Assembly: GCA_910588425.1 (NCBI GenBank)
Contig: CAJUPM010000003.1
Location: 91,219 to 155,218 of the forward strand
Direction: 5' to 3'
Length of the DNA stretch: 64,000 nt
DNA from: an uncultured Christensenellaceae bacterium
GTDB lineage: Bacteria; Bacillota; Clostridia; Christensenellales; Christensenellaceae
Part shown: in pieces, positions 59,574 to 64,000 of the stretch
Position numbering within the stretch: the stretch's first letter is position 1
How the letters are laid out: the number at the start of each line of letters is the position of its first letter
Program-made: the position numbers and the translations under genes
Notes under the pieces: generated by a model
Databases searched by the model: none
The model's input: the letters and a program-made list of their open reading frames with translations, nothing else
Told to the model about the DNA's origin: nothing

Positions 59574-60066
59574 TGGCAAAGCGCTCCAGCGCATGCGTTT
59601 TCTGCAAGGCAAAGACCAGAACCGCCGCCAGAACCGTCCCTCCTGCCGTGCTGACGAAGAAGGGGAGCACGTAAGTAAACAGCGCGGCTTGCTTGGCCAT
59701 GACCAGCGTGGCCAGCGGGTAGGCCAGCATCCCGCCCAGCAGGCTTGTCCCCAGCACTTCGCCGAGATACGTCAGCGGCAGGTTTTTGCGGTAATGGTAG
59801 ATCAGCCCGCAGACCAGCGCGCCGCACATGCTGCCCGGAAACGCCAGCAGACTGCCCGTGCCCAGCAGAACCCGCAGCAGGCTGGTGAGAAACGCCATGC
59901 CCACGCCATACCACGGCCCCAGCATGACGGCCGCGAGAACATTGACCATATGCTGAACGGGGAAGCACTTGGAAGCGCCCACGGGGATGCTGAAGGGCGA
60001 GCACGCCACGCCCACAGCGATGAGCAGGCCGGCCAGTACGAGTTTGCGCAAATTCTGTCTTTTCAT
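59560..60066 (-). CDS. thiW: ECF S component for thiazole (ThiW)
   Basis: Integral membrane protein of 167 residues with about five helices (LVLAGLLIAVGVACSPFSIPVG; FPVQHMVNVLAAVMLGPWYGVGMAFLTSLLR). It matches ThiW, the substrate-binding component for hydroxyethylthiazole, and stands under a TPP riboswitch before thiM. No ATPase is encoded in the operon, so it should use a shared EcfAAT module. The ATG at 60066 follows GGAGGT. Confidence 0.9.
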   Translation of the reverse strand: MKRQNLRKLVLAGLLIAVGVACSPFSIPVGASKCFPVQHMVNVLAAVMLGPWYGVGMAFLTSLLRVLLGTGSLLAFPGSMCGALVCGLIYHYRKNLPLTYLGEVLGTSLLGGMLAYPLATLVMAKQAALFTYVLPFFVSTAGGTVLAAVLVFALQKTHALERFANERA

Positions 60067-60088
60067 AAAAAACCTCCATCCGGGGCGC

Positions 60089-60146
60089 AAAAAGGCGTGC
60101 TCCGCTTGCAGCAGCCCTTTGCATGGGCAGGCAAGAGAAACACGCC
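60089..60146 (-). terminator. TPP riboswitch terminator
   Basis: Outer stem GGCGTG / CACGCC with inner CTTGC / GCAAG, followed by TTTTTG on the minus strand, between the TPP aptamer and thiW. Confidence 0.75.
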
Positions 60147-60157
60147 AAGAATTCCTC

Positions 60158-60243
60158 TTTTCCCTACGTTGGCATTATCCAAATCAGGTTTCAGGGTCGA
60201 AGCGGCGCCTTCCTCTCAGCCTGCCTGTGCAAGCTCCCCTTTC
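60158..60243 (-). ncRNA. TPP riboswitch (THI element)
   Basis: On the minus strand the conserved parts occur in order: AAAGGGGAGC, GCTGAGAGGAAG, CGACCCTGAAACCTGATTTG, GGATAATGCCAACGTAGGGAA. This is a complete TPP aptamer; binding of TPP should favour the downstream terminator and shut off thiWMED. Confidence 0.97.
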
Positions 60244-60255
60244 TATTGTTTCTTT

Positions 60256-60284
60256 ATTATACAGCCTTTTTTCTCTTTTGGCAA
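60256..60284 (-). promoter_or_regulatory. Thiamine salvage operon promoter
   Basis: Minus-strand TTGCCA (60279-60284), 17-base spacer, TATAAT (60256-60261), just upstream of the TPP aptamer. Confidence 0.8.
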
Positions 60285-60287
60285 GGG

Positions 60288-61049
60288 CTATGCCGGCCGT
60301 CCGAGAAAACTGCGCGTCCGCATGGGAAAGCGCAGAATGCCGCCCTGGCTTTCTTCCTCAAAAATCCGGCGAAGCGCCGCCACAAGCGCGGGATACTGCG
60401 CATCCTGCTCTTTTGGCGCATAGGAGGAGCTGAGCATTCTGCCCAGAAAGGCGTCCCAGTCGTAGAAAAGGTCGTTTGAAAACTGCCGGTAGCCCATTTT
60501 CCCATTCAGAAAAAACGGCTCAACCGTGTCCGGCTCAGTCGAACTGCCGCCGGAGAATCCGGCAAACCCTGGGCAATAGCGCCGGAAAATTTCTGCGCAT
60601 TTCTGCGTCAGGGCACATTCCGGCGCCCGAATGTTCCAAACCAGCGCTACCAGCCCGCTCGGCCGCAAAATGCGGCGGCACTCGGCGCCAAATTTTTCCC
60701 GATCAAACCAGTGAAAGGCCTGAGCCGCTGTAATCAGGCCAACGCTGCCCGGCGGGAGCGTCGTCTGCTCCGCGCTGCCCGAAACCCAGCGCAGCCCGGG
60801 TGCATCGCCCAGATGTTCCCGGCCCTGGCGGCGCATATCCTCTCCCGGCTCAACGGCAAAAACCGAAAACCCGCGGCCCAAAAGCTGGCGGGTGAAAATG
60901 CCAGTCCCCGCGCCGATATCCGCGATGGCGTCTTCCGGCTCCAGCCTGACCTTCTGGAAGAGGTAATCAAAATACTCCGCTGGATAGGAGGGGCGGTATT
61001 GCCCGTATAATGCTGCTTTGCCGTCAAAACGGCGGGTATTGTCCTGCAT
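60288..61049 (-). CDS. SAM-dependent methyltransferase, class I
   Basis: Rossmann-fold methyltransferase of 253 residues with motif I IADIGAGTGIFTRQLL, the acidic VEPG after strand 2, and AAQAFHWFD in the centre, similar to small-molecule methyltransferases of the UbiE/Tam group. GGAGAGAAACC precedes the ATG at 61049. It follows the adenylyltransferase gene by 13 bases and is probably co-transcribed with it. Substrate unknown. Confidence 0.87.
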   Translation of the reverse strand: MQDNTRRFDGKAALYGQYRPSYPAEYFDYLFQKVRLEPEDAIADIGAGTGIFTRQLLGRGFSVFAVEPGEDMRRQGREHLGDAPGLRWVSGSAEQTTLPPGSVGLITAAQAFHWFDREKFGAECRRILRPSGLVALVWNIRAPECALTQKCAEIFRRYCPGFAGFSGGSSTEPDTVEPFFLNGKMGYRQFSNDLFYDWDAFLGRMLSSSYAPKEQDAQYPALVAALRRIFEEESQGGILRFPMRTRSFLGRPA

Positions 61050-61062
61050 GGTTTCTCTCCTT

Positions 61063-61923
61063 TTACGATCTCGGCGGGTAGGCCTCGAAAAGCCGCTGGA
61101 GGTATTGCCGCACGCCCTCTTCTTCCTCTGGCGGCGCAAAGCCCAGCCGCCCGGCCACAAAGCGCGAAGCTTCGGAAAAGAGCGCGCACATGGCAAACAG
61201 CGCATCCCAGCAGGCCGCCTCGCCGTCCTGCCGGCTGGCAGAGAGCAAAAGCGCGGCAGTCTCTTCCTCTAAATAATAAGGAAGGTTTTGATAGCATTTG
61301 CCCACGCTCAGGGAAAAATCCGTCTGAATGCCAACCTGCCATGAGAGCATGCGCAAAAGCTCTTCCCGCAGGCATTGGTTCAGATGCCAGATGGCGTAGT
61401 GGATTTTCCTGCGGCAAAGCCCCTTGGCGACGTAGGTGCTGACCCACCAAAACTCATTGCAGCAGCCCGCGTATTGATCCGTCGAAGGCTTTTTGATGTG
61501 GTACATCGCGTCGCTGGGCGCTGGAAGCGCGGGGAAAAGGCCGTCTTTATCCAGCAGAATTTTGGTCAGTGTGTCTGCCTTGCAGTAGCGCTCCGTGTCC
61601 GATAGGGGGATGAGCATCAGATCGATGCGGTTCTCGTCCTCAAACAGCATCAGATAGGTATACCACCCGCCCAGCTCGGGCGGAAACAGCCGGCCGTCCT
61701 CGGGCGTCTGCATGATGATGCGCGGGCCAAAGTAATCCACCCAGGCAGGATCTGCCAAAAAGGACTCCATCTCCCGGACGAAGTAGACGGCGTCGTAATC
61801 CTGAAAGCGATCCGGGGTGATATTTTCGTCCAGCCGCGAGCCATTCATGGCCACAGCCCGAATGCGGTCGTCCGTTTGGGCGAAATTTAAAATCAAATCC
61901 ATCATCTGTTTTTTCGTGCGCAT
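61063..61923 (-). CDS. Aminoglycoside 6-adenylyltransferase-like protein (AadE/Ant(6) family)
   Basis: Nucleotidyltransferase of 286 residues. The N-terminal NTase site is AMNGSRLDENITPDRFQDYDAV (Gly-Ser, and acidic residues); a later DENRIDLMLIPL holds the third acidic residue, and KPSTDQYAGCCNEFWWVSTYVAKGL is typical of the streptomycin-modifying Ant(6) group. Many chromosomal members are of unproven resistance function, so this is a family call. No mobile-element sequence flanks it. Confidence 0.85.
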   Translation of the reverse strand: MRTKKQMMDLILNFAQTDDRIRAVAMNGSRLDENITPDRFQDYDAVYFVREMESFLADPAWVDYFGPRIIMQTPEDGRLFPPELGGWYTYLMLFEDENRIDLMLIPLSDTERYCKADTLTKILLDKDGLFPALPAPSDAMYHIKKPSTDQYAGCCNEFWWVSTYVAKGLCRRKIHYAIWHLNQCLREELLRMLSWQVGIQTDFSLSVGKCYQNLPYYLEEETAALLLSASRQDGEAACWDALFAMCALFSEASRFVAGRLGFAPPEEEEGVRQYLQRLFEAYPPRS

Positions 61924-61952
61924 AGCGTCGCTCCCCTCTGGCTTTTTCTACT

Positions 61953-61960
61953 AGTATAGC
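61953..61960 (-). promoter_or_regulatory. Possible extended -10 of the aadE-like operon
   Basis: Minus-strand TGCTATACT (TATACT at 61953-61958) without a clear -35, about 30 bases before the ATG and only 8 bases from the divergent merR -35. Confidence 0.5.
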
Positions 61961-61965
61961 ATAGC

Positions 61966-61994
61966 TTGCCCGTTTGCGCAGGGAGTAGTATAAT
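61966..61994 (+). promoter_or_regulatory. merR-type gene promoter
   Basis: Plus-strand TTGCCC (61966-61971), 17-base spacer, TATAAT (61989-61994). Confidence 0.65.
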
Positions 61995-62043
61995 AAATAA
62001 CAGCAGAAAAGCCATGCAGTAAAGTGAAAAAGAGGTTTTATCT

Positions 62044-62451
62044 ATGGAATATACTATTCGCCAGGTTTCCGAGCTGACGGGGCTAAGCGCCTCCACACTC
62101 CGTTTTTATGAAAAAGAACAGCTCTTTCCGCCCGTCAAGAGAAACGAGGCGGGCGTGCGGGTCTATCAGGAGCAGGATTTGGAGCGGATTTCGCTGATCA
62201 CCTGCCTGAAGAACACGGATATGCCCATTCGGGATATCAAGGAGTTTGTGGCCCTCTGCGCAGAGGGAGACGGCACGCTGGAAAACCGGCGGCAGATGAT
62301 GCGGCGGCATAAGCAGGCTGTGGAACAGCGCATCGCCGAATTGCAGGGGTATCTCCAGCGAATCGATCACAAGGTAAATTACTACGAGCAGGCCTGCCAG
62401 GAGGGAACCGAGGCGCGGCTCAAAAAGAAGTGTCAGAAAAAAGCAATATAA
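62044..62451 (+). CDS. MerR-family transcriptional regulator
   Basis: One hundred and thirty-five residues: winged helix-turn-helix (YTIRQVSELTGLSASTLRFYEKEQLFPP, residues 3-30) followed by a long dimerisation helix and a short C-terminus without Cys pairs typical of metal sensors, so it belongs with the TipA/organic-ligand or stress subgroup. Divergent from the aadE-like operon, with promoters only a few bases apart, so it may control that operon as well as itself (inference). Confidence 0.87.
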   Translation: MEYTIRQVSELTGLSASTLRFYEKEQLFPPVKRNEAGVRVYQEQDLERISLITCLKNTDMPIRDIKEFVALCAEGDGTLENRRQMMRRHKQAVEQRIAELQGYLQRIDHKVNYYEQACQEGTEARLKKKCQKKAI

Positions 62452-62472
62452 AAAAGAGGCAAATGCCTCTTT
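62451..62472. terminator. Bidirectional terminator
   Basis: Stem AAAAAGAGGCA / TGCCTCTTTTT between the convergent merR-type gene and the hypothetical gene at 62479. Confidence 0.85.
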
Positions 62473-62478
62473 TTTTCT

Positions 62479-62928
62479 TTACCAATACAGCGTGGGGTTT
62501 GGCCGGTGCGGCAAGGGGTGCGGGTTGGCCTCGCAGAAATCCACGATGCCCTCCAGCACGACGTCGTAGAGATCGTTCTCCAGGTAGGCGAGGGCGGGGC
62601 GGCCCTTGTGCAGAGCGGATAACTCCTGCCGGCTGAGCTCGCCGCGGTTATACTGCGCCGCCAGCATACCATAGCGCTTGATGGTTGCCAGGGCGCGGGA
62701 GATGCGGAAAAGCCTCGGATAGGAGCTGCACCGCGCATCCTTCAGCGTCCGCAGGATGAAATCGCAGAAATAGGCATAGTCCTCATCGAAATTGATGTTG
62801 CCGTTTTCCTGCGCCTCGGTGCGCAGAGCCTCGATCTCCCGCAAAAGCTCGCCCTGCAGTGTCGCGGCCTGGCCGCTCTCTGGCACATATGCCTCCCAAA
62901 GCTCGTTGGCTTTTTTGATATAGTCCAT
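62479..62928 (-). CDS. Hypothetical helical protein
   Basis: One hundred and forty-nine residues, mostly helical and soluble (MDYIKKANELWEAYVPESGQ at the start; FDEDYAYFCDFILRTLKDA; ending RPNPTLYW). I do not recognise a characterised family; similar short proteins of unknown function are frequent in Clostridia. GGGAGAAGG precedes the ATG, and it has its own promoter and terminator. Confidence 0.72.
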   Translation of the reverse strand: MDYIKKANELWEAYVPESGQAATLQGELLREIEALRTEAQENGNINFDEDYAYFCDFILRTLKDARCSSYPRLFRISRALATIKRYGMLAAQYNRGELSRQELSALHKGRPALAYLENDLYDVVLEGIVDFCEANPHPLPHRPNPTLYW

Positions 62929-62986
62929 GATGCCTTCTCCCTAAAAGCGCGTCGGTTTGGCAGCCCAAAGGCGGCCTCCCATTCAA

Positions 62987-63015
62987 ATTTTAGCAAGCTT
63001 TGGGAGATTTGTCGA
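62987..63015 (-). promoter_or_regulatory. Promoter of the hypothetical gene
   Basis: Minus-strand TCGACA (63010-63015), 17-base spacer, TAAAAT (62987-62992). Confidence 0.6.
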
Positions 63016-63056
63016 TAAAAAGATATCTTTTTCGCTCTGCGTGCCGTTTTGCCGCG

Positions 63057-63602
63057 CTATGCCCTCTTTTTGGCCAGCCGGCCGGCTAGCAGAAACAGAG
63101 CGTATCCGGCCAGAGAGCCGAGCAAAGCAAAGAGCAGGCTGTCGATATCGAATACCCGGTACCAGAGGACGAGCTGCATCAGCTCTCTGGCCAGGCACAC
63201 GCACAAAGATGCGCCCACCGCCTTATGCCATTTTTTCAGCTCCGGGAAGACCCAGGGCAAAAGAGCACCCATGGGGACGAAGAAGAAAATGTTAAAAAAG
63301 AGAATGTACTTAGGCACCTCACTCCTGGAGCACAAAGAACTGTAGATACTTTGAAATGGAACGAAGTTATGTTCTCTGCCAAATGAGCTGGGAAGAAGCG
63401 ACCAGATGACAAAGGCGGAAAAATAGAACAAAAGAAGAAATTGGCCGACTTTTGCGCTGATTTTTATTCCGGCGAAGCGCTTTGGCAAAAAGAGCAAAAG
63501 AGCCGCATATAAGATTATGGCAACAAGAATGCTTATACCGCCAAGCACCAGCACATTTTTAAGAAATCCTGCAATTTCATTTAAATACATAGGGTGATAC
63601 AT
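63057..63602 (-). CDS. VanZ-like family membrane protein
   Basis: One hundred and eighty-one residues with about five membrane helices. The VanZ domain is seen in NFVPFQSI...FNIFFFVPMGALLPWVFPELKKW and the helix pair around RELMQLVLWYRVFDIDSLLFALLGSLAGY. VanZ itself gives low-level teicoplanin resistance by an unknown route, but most members are of unknown role. GGAGGCC precedes the ATG at 63602. The 250 bases upstream are AT-rich with no supported gene. Confidence 0.83.
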   Translation of the reverse strand: MYHPMYLNEIAGFLKNVLVLGGISILVAIILYAALLLFLPKRFAGIKISAKVGQFLLLFYFSAFVIWSLLPSSFGREHNFVPFQSIYSSLCSRSEVPKYILFFNIFFFVPMGALLPWVFPELKKWHKAVGASLCVCLARELMQLVLWYRVFDIDSLLFALLGSLAGYALFLLAGRLAKKRA

Positions 63603-63823
63603 AAAATGGCCTCCTTATTCATTTTTCTCCTAGGATAATGAAACAATTCCACATAATCCTAAAAAATGCATTTATTATTTAGGTGAAAAACGATGTTTAA
63701 ATATTGTAACAAGAATGGATGCAAATGAGGCAATGCTATTTTCGCAGACGCTCTATGCATTAAAAAACTTGCTGATTTTGGGGATATGCAGCGGGCAGGG
63801 CGCTCTTTGGGCCATTGCGAGAA

Positions 63824-63860
63824 TGCAAAAAAGAGCGGCAGTTTTGCCGCTCTTTTTTGA
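63824..63860 (-). terminator. Terminator of the partial gene at the window end
   Basis: Stem AAAAAAGAGCGGCA / TGCCGCTCTTTTTT with a 4-base loop, 10 bases past the stop codon of the gene entering from the right. Confidence 0.85.
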
Positions 63861-63869
63861 TTTGCCTGC

Positions 63870-64000
63870 CTACTGGATGCCTGGAATCGAGGGAATCCCT
63901 GCAAACCCTTTTTGAAGATCTTCCTCCGTGGGAATATAGTCGCTCATCCGCTTCTCGTTGTATGCGGTATAGGCGGCCAAATCGAAGTATCCCGTGCCCG
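63870..64000 (-). CDS. C-terminal end of a protein, cut by the window edge
   Basis: The last 43 codons of a minus-strand gene are visible, ending IPSIPGIQ with a TAG stop at 63870. The segment YFDLAAYTAYNEKRMSDYIP is well-formed protein-like sequence and the frame is followed by a strong terminator, so I take it as a real gene. The visible part is too short to name a product. Confidence 0.65.
   Translation of the reverse strand, partial: GTGYFDLAAYTAYNEKRMSDYIPTEEDLQKGFAGIPSIPGIQ

Overview
The window reads as a chromosome segment of a moderately GC-rich anaerobic Firmicute, most likely class Clostridia. The evidence is the short HisG plus HisZ pair, strong GGAGG-type ribosome binding sites with ATG, GTG and TTG starts, M-box and TPP riboswitches, ECF-type vitamin transporters, Wzm/Wzt-type polysaccharide export, and very regular TTGACA-17-TATAAT promoters. 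I cannot name the genus.

Layout. 1-7.6 kb: complete hisZGDCBHAFIE operon (minus strand) behind a strong promoter with operator-like repeats. 7.7-10.8 kb: P-type Mg2+ ATPase preceded by an M-box riboswitch, a terminator and a small leader ORF. 10.9-15.9 kb: nitroreductase, CNNM/CBS membrane protein, and a polar amino acid ABC transporter whose binding protein is circularly permuted. 16-20.6 kb: ECF transporter operon with a creatininase-family hydrolase and a phosphoribosyltransferase behind a structured leader. 20.8-29.7 kb: one long operon with the whole shikimate pathway plus tyrA and pheA, led by a Tyr/Phe-rich attenuator peptide. 29.8-32.5 kb: small plus-strand genes (HAD phosphatase, VanX-like dipeptidase, TfoX-C, PPC domain) and an AT-rich patch. 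32.8-37.3 kb: two SIS-domain isomerase paralogs, nitroreductase, 2-hydroxyacid dehydrogenase and polyprenyl-phosphate sugar transferase. 37.4-53.3 kb: surface polysaccharide region (glycosyltransferases, ManA, ManC, Wzm, Wzt, GalE), interrupted by a third SIS paralog with a purine-riboswitch-like leader and by a phosphoglucomutase. 53.4-64 kb: superoxide dismutase, asparaginase operon, patatin, thiamine salvage operon with TPP riboswitch, aminoglycoside adenylyltransferase with methyltransferase, MerR regulator, VanZ-like protein and the end of one more gene.

How it fits together. Histidine synthesis and the permuted-SBP ABC transporter carry the same 13-bp box in their control regions (TAGTAGC[A/G]TAGTA), which suggests one regulator and a histidine substrate for the transporter. 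Aromatic amino acid synthesis appears to be controlled by ribosome stalling at a Tyr/Phe run; the competing RNA pairings can be read directly. Mg2+ uptake appears to have two stacked leader controls. Pgm, ManA, ManC and GalE supply activated sugars for a mannose-containing polysaccharide exported by Wzm/Wzt. No mobile element, CRISPR array, tRNA or rRNA was seen.
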